A DNA stretch of 64,000 bases from Microbacteriaceae bacterium (lineage in GTDB: Bacteria > Actinomycetota > Actinomycetes > Actinomycetales > Microbacteriaceae), in contig JAODME010000010.1 in assembly GCA_025465095.1 (NCBI GenBank), positions 1 through 64,000 on the forward strand. The letters run 5' to 3'. How positions within the stretch are numbered: the stretch's first letter is position 1; each line of letters begins with the position of its first letter. A program made the position numbers and the translations under genes. Shown here one piece after another: positions 25,434-33,695 of the stretch. The notes beneath the pieces were generated by a model. The model ran no database searches. It saw nothing but the letters and a program-made list of their open reading frames with translations, and had not been told where the DNA came from.

Positions 25434-26888
25434 ATCACCACCACACAGCCGCGGCCGAACGTCCGCACGCGTATCGACCGTTTCTTCTCGATCACCGAGC
25501 GCGGATCGACGACCAGCCGGGAGATCCGTGGTGGCCTCGTCACGTTCATGACGATGGCGTACATTGTGATCCTCAACCCGCTCATCCTCGGCGGTTTCAG
25601 CGGCGATCAAGCGACCCTGGATGTCGAGGGCGGCTGGCTTCAGGCGGGTCAGGTCGCCGCCGTGACCGCGCTCACCGCCGGCGTCATGACAATCCTGTTC
25701 GGACTCGTCGCGAACCTGCCGTTCGGCCTCGCCGCCGGTCTTGGCATCAACTCCTTCCTAGCTGTAAGCGTCGTCGGCCAGGTCACCTGGGCGGAGGCGA
25801 TGGGCCTCGTCGTCATCAACGGCCTCCTGATCGTGCTGCTGTCCGCGACGAAACTGCGAGAGCTCATCTTCAACGCGGTACCCGCGCAACTGAAGACAGC
25901 GATCACCGTCGGAATCGGCCTCTTCATCGCCTTCATCGGGCTCGTCGACGCGGGTTTCGTTCGTTCGAGCGGCGCGGCCTCCCCGCCCGTCCAGCTCGGT
26001 GAAGCAGGCTCGATCACCACGGTCCCGACCCTCGTCTTCGTCCTCGGACTGCTCATCATGGGTGTGCTCATGGCTCGCAAGGTCAAGGGTGCACTCCTCA
26101 TCGGAATTCTTGCGACCACAGTCGTCGCCGTCATCATCGAAGCCATCTTCAAGCTCGGCCCGTCGTTCACGAATCCCGGCGGCTGGAGCCTCAACGCGCC
26201 CGTAATTCCGGAGGCGATAGTCTCCCTCCCCGACCTGAGCCTTATTGGCGCGTTCAGCTTCGGCGCCTTCGAGCGGATCGGTGCCCTCGCGGCGATCATG
26301 CTGGTCTTCACCCTCGTGTTCACCAACTTCTTCGACGCCGTCGGCACCCTCACCGGACTCACCAAGGAGGCCGGGCTCGCGGACGCGAAGGGTAACTTCC
26401 CGCGGCTGAAGTCGGCGCTCATCGTCGAGGGCGTTGGCGCGGTCGCCGGAGGAGCAACCTCCTCGTCGTCGAACACCATCTTCATCGATTCCGCGGCCGG
26501 CGTCGGCGAGGGAGCCCGCACCGGCCTCGCGAACGTCGTCACCGGCATCCTGTTCCTGCTCGCCATGTTCTTCACCCCGCTCACCCAGGTCGTGCCGCTC
26601 GAGGTGGCCGGCGCTGCACTCGTCGTCGTCGGGGTGCTGATGGTGTCGCAGATCAAGGACATCGACTGGAGCGAGTTCTCGATCGGCCTGCCCGTGTTCC
26701 TCACGGTGATCGTTATGCCGCTGACCTACTCGATCGCCAACGGCATCGGGGTCGGCTTCATCAGCTGGGTGATCGTTCGTGCCCTCGCCGGCAAGGCGCG
26801 CGAGATCTCGCCGCTGCTGTGGATCGTCGCGGCCGGGTTCCTCATCTACTTCGCCCGCGGACCGATCGAGGCCCTGATCGGCGGTTGA
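25434..26888 (+). CDS. NCS2-family AzgA-type purine permease with a non-canonical ATC start
   Basis: 484 aa. The family N-terminus IDRFFSITERGSTTSREIRG and the first helix GGLVTFMTMAYIVILNP are in frame from 25434, but there is no ATG, GTG or TTG between the in-frame TAG (25422-25424) and ATG 25548. ATG 25548 lies within helix 1. A perfect AGGAG (25423-25427) stands 6 nt before ATC 25434 followed by ACC ACC, exactly where ATG or GTG is expected. Further family marks are LAAGLGINSFLAV and NFFDAVGTLTGL and GGATSSSSNTIFIDSAAGVGEGARTG in part. It imports adenine, guanine or hypoxanthine. Either AUC is used for initiation or the base is a mutation or sequencing error. Confidence 0.88.
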   Translation: MTTTQPRPNVRTRIDRFFSITERGSTTSREIRGGLVTFMTMAYIVILNPLILGGFSGDQATLDVEGGWLQAGQVAAVTALTAGVMTILFGLVANLPFGLAAGLGINSFLAVSVVGQVTWAEAMGLVVINGLLIVLLSATKLRELIFNAVPAQLKTAITVGIGLFIAFIGLVDAGFVRSSGAASPPVQLGEAGSITTVPTLVFVLGLLIMGVLMARKVKGALLIGILATTVVAVIIEAIFKLGPSFTNPGGWSLNAPVIPEAIVSLPDLSLIGAFSFGAFERIGALAAIMLVFTLVFTNFFDAVGTLTGLTKEAGLADAKGNFPRLKSALIVEGVGAVAGGATSSSSNTIFIDSAAGVGEGARTGLANVVTGILFLLAMFFTPLTQVVPLEVAGAALVVVGVLMVSQIKDIDWSEFSIGLPVFLTVIVMPLTYSIANGIGVGFISWVIVRALAGKAREISPLLWIVAAGFLIYFARGPIEALIGG

Positions 26889-26915
26889 CGCGCTGCGTCA
26901 GCCTTGTCGCGAGGT

Positions 26916-27212
26916 TCACGAGCGGATCTCGAACCAAGCGCCCGCGGGTGCCTCCGCATCCGGGACACCCAGTTCCACGACGTCCATCGACTCGACGGAC
27001 GCACCGGGCGGACCGGATGAGAGCCACTCGAGCAATTCGTCGACGGCCGCCGCCGGGCCTTCCGCCTCGAGCTCGACGGCGCCATCCGCCCGATTCCGCA
27101 CCCAACCGGTCAGGCCGAGACGCCGTGCAGCCTGGCGCGCGCTGTAGCGGAATCCGACTCCCTGCACGGTCCCGCGCACGATCACGCCCCGTCGAATCGT
27201 GCTTTCCTCCAC
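26916..27212 (-). CDS. Acylphosphatase
   Basis: A 98-aa alpha/beta-sandwich enzyme that hydrolyses carboxyl-phosphate bonds such as in acetyl phosphate or carbamoyl phosphate. The signature TVQGVGFRYSARQAA carries the catalytic Arg 22, and GWVRNRADGAVELEAEG carries the catalytic Asn 40. Length is standard. GTG 27212 is used because the family sequence begins right there; the open frame further upstream is over a promoter region. Convergent with the purine permease gene. Confidence 0.93.
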   Translation of the reverse strand: MEESTIRRGVIVRGTVQGVGFRYSARQAARRLGLTGWVRNRADGAVELEAEGPAAAVDELLEWLSSGPPGASVESMDVVELGVPDAEAPAGAWFEIRS

Positions 27213-27266
27213 ACCGATCGAATCTAGGCGAGGCGTGGCCGAGGCGGAAGCAGGAGATCGGTGCCC

Positions 27267-27296
27267 ATGACGATCGACGGCCGTCACGGGTAGAAT
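27267..27296 (+). promoter_or_regulatory. Putative sigma-A promoter of the EEP-family gene
   Basis: ATGACG (27267-27272), an 18-nt spacer and TAGAAT (27291-27296). The expected transcript begins near 27303, giving a ~33-nt leader that includes the GAAGAGG ribosome-binding site at 27324-27330. This supports initiation close to 27336. Confidence 0.55.
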
Positions 27297-27335
27297 GACG
27301 AGTGGAATCGAATCGGCACGAACGAAGAGGCTGTC

Positions 27336-28049
27336 CTGATAAGAGTCATTAGTTACAACCTCCGCAAACACAATGCGATCGGCGAACTCCTCGATCTCAC
27401 TGAGAGTTTCGACGTCGACATGTTGTGCCTGCAAGAGTGCGACACGCTGGATCTGCCGGCGGAGATCCACGACCTGCACCTCGCGGACTCCACCAAGCTC
27501 AATCGTCTCGGGCTGGCGGTCTACTACCGCAAATCCCGTTTCACGGCGGTCAAGACGCAGGCGTTCGCACTCAAGAAGTCCCTGCACGATCGCGTCCTCT
27601 CACCCGCTCACGAGCGACTGCTCGGCACCCGGCTGATCGACACCGAAACGGACCGAGAGCTCGTCGTCGCCTCGTTCCACGCAGCCCCCCTGACCGCCCT
27701 CAACTCTCTGCGCCGCAATCAGATCAAGGCCGCCCATGAAGAGCTGCATCGGCTCGGCGAGAACCTTCCGACGCTCATGGTCGGGGACTACAACTATCCC
27801 TATTTCAAAGACAAGTTGAACCGCCACGTGACGGAGTCCGGATACGACCTGACCCTGAGCGACACGACCACCTACACGCGGTACAAGTTCTTCAAGGGCC
27901 ACTTCGACCTCGTCACCTCGATCGGCATAGAAGTCGGCAAGGTCGAGACGCTGCCGGTCGGCGCATCCGACCACATGCCGATCCTGGTCACCGCTGACTA
28001 CACCATGAGCAGCAATCAAGCCGGCGCGGACATCCTGTCTGGCCCTTAG
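27336..28049 (+). CDS. Endonuclease/exonuclease/phosphatase-family protein with a non-canonical start
   Basis: The EEP fold begins with IRVISYNLRKHNA, whose Asn is part of the active site, followed by LQECD (metal-binding Glu 34), GDYNYP (catalytic Asp/Asn) and SDHMPILVTA (Asp-His pair). The N-terminal strand lies upstream of the first ATG (27420), and no ATG, GTG or TTG exists in frame back to the TAG at 27291. GAAGAGG at 27324-27330 is 5 nt before CTG 27336 and 8 nt before ATA 27339, so CTG is the best start. Likely a metal-dependent phosphodiesterase or phosphatase; substrate unknown. Confidence 0.83.
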   Translation: MIRVISYNLRKHNAIGELLDLTESFDVDMLCLQECDTLDLPAEIHDLHLADSTKLNRLGLAVYYRKSRFTAVKTQAFALKKSLHDRVLSPAHERLLGTRLIDTETDRELVVASFHAAPLTALNSLRRNQIKAAHEELHRLGENLPTLMVGDYNYPYFKDKLNRHVTESGYDLTLSDTTTYTRYKFFKGHFDLVTSIGIEVGKVETLPVGASDHMPILVTADYTMSSNQAGADILSGP

Positions 28050-28151
28050 ACCAGCAGCGACTCAGGTGGATATCCTCCTCCTGATGCGGATCGCCCTGCA
28101 GGCGGTGAGGCGACGGGGCGGAGACATCGAAGCGCCTCGATTTTCGTCGGC

Positions 28152-28865
28152 TCACACCGTCGCCGCCCTAGTGGAATGATGCTCCCCTCGCCGCATCAGG
28201 GGCAGACGCTCCACGCGGTGCGCCCCTCGGGTCAGGCCTCTACTCAGCGTGTGCAGCGCCGGTACCGCTCTCGCCGGGCCGGTGAGCGCCGCGAAATCGA
28301 CGAGGTCACGCGCCCGATCGATGAGTGAGAGCGGAATGGCCGCGATGAGGTTCCCCGGCGGTCGACGAGCGACGACGGGGTGGGCGCGGGTGGGAGCTGT
28401 GCGCCGAACGAGTTCCCACGCCACGCCGAGCCCTCTGAGTTGCTTGCCTGTCAAGCTCGCCTGAAGCCGCGGAAAGAGCACGTCTTCCTCATCCCGCACG
28501 TCTTCACGCAACACGATGACCAGTCGGTCGAGAATGCTCGACCGGCGCGGCGATTGCTCTTCCAGTTCCTCGAGCGCTGTGACGAGTTCGTTGACCTCCT
28601 GGTGCTCGCGCTCCACCTCGAGGGTCAACTCGTTCCCCTCCGGCAGGGCGCGGCGCATCACCGGCCACAGGACCGACTCCTCTGCGAAAGCGTGCGGAAA
28701 GACCAGCCGGCATATACGCAACAACACGAGCTCCTGCCTGGTGCCACTCGTGCCCTCCAGATCCTCCAATAGGCGGTTGAGCTTGATGTGATCGCCCTTT
28801 TGGCGGGCGAGCACGCTGAGGTGCCCCCCCAACTCGCCCACGCTCTGGTCGGCAATGGATCTCAT
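28152..28865 (-). CDS. Hemerythrin HHE-domain protein
   Basis: 237 aa. The N-terminal ~140 residues form the four-helix bundle with DHIKLNRLLEDL, HAFAEESVLWPVM, EHQEVNELV and REDVRDEEDVLFPRL. In typical di-iron HHE proteins the last motif is HEEEELFP; here the His is replaced by Asp (RDEED), so one iron ligand differs. The C-terminal ~80 residues are basic and unassigned. Such proteins act in oxygen, NO or iron sensing. Convergent with the EEP gene. Confidence 0.85.
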   Translation of the reverse strand: MRSIADQSVGELGGHLSVLARQKGDHIKLNRLLEDLEGTSGTRQELVLLRICRLVFPHAFAEESVLWPVMRRALPEGNELTLEVEREHQEVNELVTALEELEEQSPRRSSILDRLVIVLREDVRDEEDVLFPRLQASLTGKQLRGLGVAWELVRRTAPTRAHPVVARRPPGNLIAAIPLSLIDRARDLVDFAALTGPARAVPALHTLSRGLTRGAHRVERLPLMRRGEHHSTRAATV

Positions 28866-28959
28866 GTCGTCCCCGTTCTGTAGTCGGCCGGCAAACCGCT
28901 CTTCAGGCGAGGTTATCCGTCGCCGACACCCCTGTCATGGGCTTGATAATGCCGCGCTG

Positions 28960-29580
28960 CTACCACTCCAGTCGGCTCCCCTCGAGGCCGTCCACCAGAG
29001 CCTCGACCCCTGCCTTGAAGGCCGCCTCGGATCGATGCTGGCTCAGGTCGGCGGCGGACAGGGCTTCGTGCAGCGCGGGATGCACCGGCGGACGCGTGAC
29101 CCACGGCACGTCGGGAGAGGCCGCATCGATCGCCGAGCCAAGCACGAAGTTGTCGAGGATCGAGACCGCTACCATCACCGCTCGCGGGGGGAAGCCCTGG
29201 TCGGTCAATAGCGCCGCGAGGCGCTCGTAGATCTCGAGCGTTGCATCATCCGTCACCGCCTCACCGACCAGAACCGGAATCGCCTTCGCGTGCTGGCCGA
29301 GCCCGTTCCGGTAGACGCGGGCCCAGCGAACCGCCTGCTCCTGCCACGTCCCTCCGCCGGCAGGAAACTGCCCATCGGCCAGTACGTCGGCGCTGATGAT
29401 CGAACGCATGCCGTTGACGATCTCCGACCGGCCCTCCACATGGTGGTAGATCGACGAGGGACTGACACCCAACCGGCGGGCAAGATCCGGCAGGGTGAAC
29501 TCGCCACGCTCGTCGACCAGGTCGAGCGCGGCCCGGTAGATCCGCTCCTTCGACAGCAGCGGCTTGCGCGGCCTGCCCAT
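28960..29580 (-). CDS. TetR/AcrR-family transcriptional regulator
   Basis: 206 aa. The helix-turn-helix is in residues 27-55 (FTLPDLARRLGVSPSSIYHHV, shown here only in part), after a basic start GRPRKPLLSKERI. The C-terminal ligand domain resembles TetR_C (tetracycline-repressor-like class). It is the last gene of the permease operon, starting 2 bp after the alcohol dehydrogenase stop. It probably represses this operon and the divergent nitrilase gene; a palindrome suitable as its operator lies at 32341-32353. Confidence 0.92.
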   Translation of the reverse strand: MGRPRKPLLSKERIYRAALDLVDERGEFTLPDLARRLGVSPSSIYHHVEGRSEIVNGMRSIISADVLADGQFPAGGGTWQEQAVRWARVYRNGLGQHAKAIPVLVGEAVTDDATLEIYERLAALLTDQGFPPRAVMVAVSILDNFVLGSAIDAASPDVPWVTRPPVHPALHEALSAADLSQHRSEAAFKAGVEALVDGLEGSRLEW

Positions 29581-29582
29581 GC

Positions 29583-30680
29583 TCAGAAGACGATCACACT
29601 GCGCGCCCTTTCGCCGCGCCGCATGGCATCGAAGGCTTCGTTGACGTCGTCGAGGGCGATCCGGTGCGAGATCAGCTCGTCGACCGGAAGCTTGCCCGCC
29701 AGATACAGCTCGGCGAGGCGTGGGAAGTCCCGTCCGGGAACGGTGGATCCGTAGTTGGATCCGACGATCGACTTGCCACTCTCGGCGAGTTTCAGCATGT
29801 CGATGGCGGCCGGCGAATTCTCGGCAGGTAGCCCGACGATGATGGCCTTGCCTCCCGGAGCAATCAGGCCCGGGAGGCTCTCGATGGTGTCCACTCGGCC
29901 AATAGCCTCGAACGCGTAGTCTGCGCCATCACCGGTGATCTGCCGCACCTGCGCGGCCAGGTCAGGGCCAGCGGCGAGGGTGTGGGTCGCGCCGAGTAGT
30001 CGCGCCGCCTCCAGCTTGGCCTCGCTGACGTCGATCGCGATGATCGGATTGGCACCGATCAGTCTGAGCGCCATGACGATTGACATTCCGACCCCGCCCG
30101 TTCCCACCACCACGGCCGAGGCACCCGCCTCCACGCCCGCGTCATGGGTGACCGCGCCGAAGCCCGTGGCGATCGAGCAGCCGATCAGGCTCGCAACGTC
30201 GAACGGAACCGCCTTGGAGATACGGATGGCTCCGGATTCGGGAACCACGGCATACTCGCTCATCGACCCCACCGCGAGGTAGGGGAAGACCCGCTGGCCG
30301 TTCCGGGTCAAGGCAGTGGTGCCATCCGGTAGCAGGCATTGCTCCGATCTGCTCCCGGTGCAAATGTACGACTTGCCGGAGAGGCACGGGGTGCAACGAC
30401 GGCACGGGTAGAACCAGGACAGGATGACGTGATCTCCCACCGCGACATCCGTCACTCCATCGCCGACCGCTTCGACCGTGCCGGCACCCTCGTGTCCCAT
30501 GACCGTGGGGGAGGGCAGAGTCCAGTCGCCGTCGAGAACGTGGCGATCCGATCCACACACTCCCGACGCCCCCATACGTACGAGGACGCTGCCGGGGCCG
30601 GGATCGGCGACGTCGACCGTGACGATCTGGAGATCGCTCGAGGAGCCGTCGTGGATCGCTGCGCGCGCCGGTCGGGTCAC
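29583..30680 (-). CDS. Zinc-dependent alcohol dehydrogenase (MDR superfamily, class III-like)
   Basis: 365 aa. The catalytic zinc ligands are in GVCGSDRH and GHEGAGTVEAVG, and the structural zinc lobe is CRRCTPCLSGKSYIC. The NAD-binding site is VVVGTGGVGMSIV. The length and the long TGSRSEQCLLPDG lobe resemble the class III / mycothiol- or glutathione-linked type, but a generic alcohol substrate is equally possible. GTG 30680 overlaps the permease stop by 4 bp (GTGA). It probably oxidises an alcohol released from the compound taken up by the permease. Confidence 0.92.
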   Translation of the reverse strand: MTRPARAAIHDGSSSDLQIVTVDVADPGPGSVLVRMGASGVCGSDRHVLDGDWTLPSPTVMGHEGAGTVEAVGDGVTDVAVGDHVILSWFYPCRRCTPCLSGKSYICTGSRSEQCLLPDGTTALTRNGQRVFPYLAVGSMSEYAVVPESGAIRISKAVPFDVASLIGCSIATGFGAVTHDAGVEAGASAVVVGTGGVGMSIVMALRLIGANPIIAIDVSEAKLEAARLLGATHTLAAGPDLAAQVRQITGDGADYAFEAIGRVDTIESLPGLIAPGGKAIIVGLPAENSPAAIDMLKLAESGKSIVGSNYGSTVPGRDFPRLAELYLAGKLPVDELISHRIALDDVNEAFDAMRRGERARSVIVF

Positions 30681-32149
30681 GCCTGTTCCTCGATCCGCGG
30701 GGACGACTTCCCCTCGACGAAGTCGCCGACACCGCGCCGCTTGTAGAGCAGGGTGGCGAGCAGGTAGTAGACGATACCGCCGACGATGGCCGCCGGCAGG
30801 GAAGCGGTGATGTACCCGAAGAGCGGATGCGTTTCCAGCGTGATGGGGTTGTAGATCATCAGGTAGAAGGCGGCACCGACGATCACCGCGCCCATGCCCG
30901 CCCAGTTCACCCCACCGTTGTAGTGGTAGGCGCTGGCGTCGCGGTGCCGGTAGAGGTCGGGAAGTGAGACCCGCTGTCGGCGCATCACGAAGTAGTCCGC
31001 GATGATCGCCCCACACATGGCCGCGAGGAAGGCGCCGCTCAGCGTGACGAACAGCATGAACTTCTGGTACATGAAGGCTGGGAAGAACGCAAGAATCGCC
31101 GGCAGAACGAAGAACCCGGCGCACAACCACATCCAGCGCACTCGGGACAGCAGCTTGCCGCTGGCTTGCCGAATCGCGAGAACGGTGGAGTAGACAATGG
31201 ATGACGTGCTGGTGATATTGGCGAATGCTATGAACAAGAGGATGAACGCGCCGAGCACGGGCCCACCGAAGGGCAACATCCATACCGTCGGGTCGGAGTC
31301 GCCCAGCGTCAGGGCGGCCGCCATTCCGACGATCTGGGCGATCAGCGTCGCGATCAGCAACCCGCCATAAGAGGGCCAGAGCGCTGCCCGCGGAGTACGG
31401 GTGAGTCGCGCGAGGGACCCCATCACCGGGTACCAGGAAACGCCGACGCCGGCATTGAACTCGACGGCGAGCATGAAGTTGAGCCGGTCATCCTCGAACG
31501 GCGCGAGCGGCGCGGCGGTGAAGAGCGCCTCCCATGACGTGTTGAGCACCAGGAAGACCATGAGGAAAACGGTGACCACGATGAGGCCGGGGGCGATGAA
31601 CTTGTTGAAACGCCCGATCGTCACCGGGCCTCGGGACAGGATCCACCACGACACGGCGATCGCAACCAGCGCGAACACGGTGACCATCAGGCTTTCCGGG
31701 CCGAAGTCCGTGCCGAACGTCGAGTTGGACACCTGGGTGACGGCGCGACCGACCATGATCGCGAGCAGCGACGACCAGCCCATTTCGGTGATCAGGATGA
31801 TGGTGAATACCAGGACGCTGACACCGATGAGACCGAAGACCGGCCGCAACAGGGTGTACTGCTCGATGCCGTGGCGCTGGCTCGCGACCACGCTCGCGAG
31901 GATCATGAACGACAAGCCGATCGCGTTTCCGATGATCATCGCCGCTATACCCTGTTGGAATCCGACCAGGAGCGCGGTGGATCCGCCGACCAGGAACGCC
32001 CAGGTGGCGATCGCCAGGCTGACGTTGACGCCCGTGAAGTCGGTTCCGTTCCAGATCCGCTCCCTCTTGAGAAGGGGCAGGGATCCGAGCGAGGCGCTGT
32101 CCATTCCCGTGCGTTCGTGGCTCCCGGCCTTATCGAGCCGCTGCGACAT
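30677..32149 (-). CDS. NCS1-family nucleobase/hydantoin-type permease
   Basis: 490 aa, 12 helices. The NCS1 entrance motif NGTDFTGVNVSLAIATWAF is at about residue 32 and later core motifs are GFQQGIAAMIIGN, EFNAGVGVSWYPVMGSLAR and ADYFVMRRQRVSL. NCS1 transporters take up cytosine, uracil, allantoin, hydantoins, thiamine or similar compounds. Substrate is not predictable here. ATG 32149 overlaps the stop of a 56-aa membrane peptide gene (TGATG), so translation is coupled. The earlier in-frame start at 32212 would lie in that peptide gene. Confidence 0.93.
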   Translation of the reverse strand: MSQRLDKAGSHERTGMDSASLGSLPLLKRERIWNGTDFTGVNVSLAIATWAFLVGGSTALLVGFQQGIAAMIIGNAIGLSFMILASVVASQRHGIEQYTLLRPVFGLIGVSVLVFTIILITEMGWSSLLAIMVGRAVTQVSNSTFGTDFGPESLMVTVFALVAIAVSWWILSRGPVTIGRFNKFIAPGLIVVTVFLMVFLVLNTSWEALFTAAPLAPFEDDRLNFMLAVEFNAGVGVSWYPVMGSLARLTRTPRAALWPSYGGLLIATLIAQIVGMAAALTLGDSDPTVWMLPFGGPVLGAFILLFIAFANITSTSSIVYSTVLAIRQASGKLLSRVRWMWLCAGFFVLPAILAFFPAFMYQKFMLFVTLSGAFLAAMCGAIIADYFVMRRQRVSLPDLYRHRDASAYHYNGGVNWAGMGAVIVGAAFYLMIYNPITLETHPLFGYITASLPAAIVGGIVYYLLATLLYKRRGVGDFVEGKSSPRIEEQA

Positions 32150-32319
32150 CACAGCGCCAGCACCAGAACGCCGACCAATGCGATTGCGACGCTGACGCCG
32201 ACGAAGAGCCACAGTTCTGACGCCGAGAGGGCGTGGCGCGATTCATCGTTCTGTTCGACTGTCGCTATCTCCTTCAGGCGACCGTTCAGACCGTAGTCGA
32301 GTTCGGCATCCGCAGCCAT
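32149..32319 (-). CDS. 56-aa single-TM protein coupled to the NCS1 permease
   Basis: Product begins MAADAELDYGLNGRLKEIA, continues with a charged segment (TVEQNDESRHALSASE), and ends with one hydrophobic helix of ~22 residues (LWLFVGVSVAIALVGVLVL). It has AAAGGAG 8 nt before the ATG. Its TGA shares one base with the permease ATG (TGATG), a classic reinitiation arrangement. It is the first gene of the operon, directly behind a TTGACA promoter. The topology, cytoplasmic amphipathic part plus C-terminal helix, suggests a small accessory subunit or stabiliser of the permease. No family is recognised. Confidence 0.78.
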   Translation of the reverse strand: MAADAELDYGLNGRLKEIATVEQNDESRHALSASELWLFVGVSVAIALVGVLVLAL

Positions 32320-32340
32320 GACGGCACTCCTTTGTGTAAT

Positions 32341-32353
32341 CGAATCTCATTCG
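32341..32353. promoter_or_regulatory. Candidate TetR operator in the divergent promoter region
   Basis: CGAATCTCATTCG is a 5-3-5 inverted repeat. It lies about 4-16 bp downstream of the predicted transcription start of the permease operon, where a repressor would block elongation or initiation. Assignment to the TetR gene at 28960-29580 is an inference from operon context. Confidence 0.45.
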
Positions 32354-32363
32354 GTTCGGGTAC

Positions 32364-32392
32364 ATGCTGCTGCCTCCGCCGGAGCGTGTCAA
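32364..32392 (-). promoter_or_regulatory. Promoter of the membrane-peptide/permease/ADH/TetR operon
   Basis: On the minus strand, a perfect TTGACA (32387-32392), a 17-nt spacer and CAGCAT (32364-32369). The start would be near 32357, about 38 nt before the ATG of the membrane peptide. The -10 match is only 3 of 6, as expected for a regulated promoter. Confidence 0.55.
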
Positions 32393-32440
32393 TCTGCAAA
32401 CGGTGAAATACTTTCCGCTAACCCATGGATGGAGGCCTCG

Positions 32441-33241
32441 GTGCTCACTATCGCCCTACTGCAGGCGGTCGGCGTAGTCGACGCTGTCGCCGACAATCTC
32501 GAGAAACTGGAGATGTACGCGCGCCGGGCCGCCGCCGGGGGAGCGGACCTCCTCGTGACACCCGAGCTCTTTCCGACCGGGTACGCTCCCGCTGTCGTCG
32601 TGGACTCCGACGGCGAAGCGGTCCGTGCCGAGCTCTCCCGCATCGCACGCGACCAGCGCATCGCCGTCGTCGGATCGAGCGTGGAACGTGCGGGCTCGAC
32701 GCGACACATCACCGCGTCCTTCTTCGACGATCAAGGGACTGAGCGCACGCGCTACCGCAAGGCGCACCTGTTCGGGCCGGACGAGAAGTCGGTGTTCAGG
32801 CCGGGCGACGACCTGCCTGAGCTGATTCCCTATCTCGACCTGACGGTCGCGCTCGGTCTCTGCTACGACATCGAGTTTCCTGAGTACGCCAGGAGTGCGA
32901 CGCAGCGCGGAGCCGATCTGCTCTGCATTCCGACAGCGGTGCCCGCTACAGGAGACGTCGGCGGTGCTGGCGCCGAGTTGACCTACAACGCCGAGCGGAT
33001 CTCCACGCTCATGGTGCCGACGCGAGCCCTCGAAAACGGGGTGTACGTCGCCTACGCCAACCACACCGCCCCGGAGTTCACCGGTTTGAGCAGCATCGCG
33101 AGCCCATACGGCACGTTTCTCGCCAAAGCGGGAGCCGACGAGGAACTCCTCACCGCGCACGTCGACGAGGCGGAAGTGCGGCGGGCGCGGGAGGTGAACA
33201 CCTACCTGACCTGTGCACGACCGGAGCTGTACCGGCTGTAG
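32441..33241 (+). CDS. Carbon-nitrogen hydrolase (nitrilase superfamily)
   Basis: 266 aa. The catalytic triad is Glu 42 (TPELFPTGY), Lys 107 (YRKAHLFG) and Cys 141 (GLCYDIEFPE). Members hydrolyse nitriles, amides or N-carbamoyl compounds. GTG 32441 is chosen because GGAGG (32431-32435) is 5 nt upstream; ATG 32429 would put the site inside the gene. Divergent from the NCS1 permease operon with a shared 120-bp control region, so it probably hydrolyses the imported compound or a product of it. No close match to a characterised amidase can be claimed from motifs. Confidence 0.92.
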   Translation: MLTIALLQAVGVVDAVADNLEKLEMYARRAAAGGADLLVTPELFPTGYAPAVVVDSDGEAVRAELSRIARDQRIAVVGSSVERAGSTRHITASFFDDQGTERTRYRKAHLFGPDEKSVFRPGDDLPELIPYLDLTVALGLCYDIEFPEYARSATQRGADLLCIPTAVPATGDVGGAGAELTYNAERISTLMVPTRALENGVYVAYANHTAPEFTGLSSIASPYGTFLAKAGADEELLTAHVDEAEVRRAREVNTYLTCARPELYRL

Positions 33242-33251
33242 CTACCCTTGA

Positions 33252-33695
33252 TCAGCGCGGGTCGGTTCGAGTGAGCACGAACACGGGAATCTCCCGGTCG
33301 GTCTTCTCCTGATAGGCCGCATAGTCGGGAAATGCCTCGACTGCCCGTTCCCACCACAGCGCCTTCTCGGCGCCCTCCACTATGCGAGCCTCGTAATCGG
33401 CTCTGACCGGCCCGTCCTGCAGTTCGACGTGTGGGTTCTTCCGCAGGTTGAAGTACCAGACCGGGTGCTTCGCCGCCCCTCCGAGGGATGCAACCACGGC
33501 GTACTCGCCGTCGTGCTCGACACGCATGAGAGGGGTCTTCCGCAGTTTTCCGCTCTTAGCGCCGACGGAGGTCAGGATGATGACAGGCATACCCCGCAAG
33601 GTGGTGCCCTCGGTGCCGCCGGACTCCTCGTAGAGTTCGGCCTGCTCACGCGCCCACCCTGAGGTGCTTGGTTCGTATTCTCCGAATAGTGGCAT
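33252..33695 (-). CDS. Deazaflavin (F420)-dependent nitroreductase-family protein
   Basis: 147 aa of the DDN/Rv3547-like split beta-barrel family. Recognisable segments are [36 protein letters not shown] (given in part: [16 protein letters not shown]) and [17 protein letters not shown]. The Lys/Arg/Ser set binds the F420 phosphates in characterised members. Likely a reductase using F420; substrate unknown. F420 use is inferred from the family. Convergent with the nitrilase gene, stops 10 bp apart. Confidence 0.9.
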   Translation of the reverse strand: MPLFGEYEPSTSGWAREQAELYEESGGTEGTTLRGMPVIILTSVGAKSGKLRKTPLMRVEHDGEYAVVASLGGAAKHPVWYFNLRKNPHVELQDGPVRADYEARIVEGAEKALWWERAVEAFPDYAAYQEKTDREIPVFVLTRTDPR

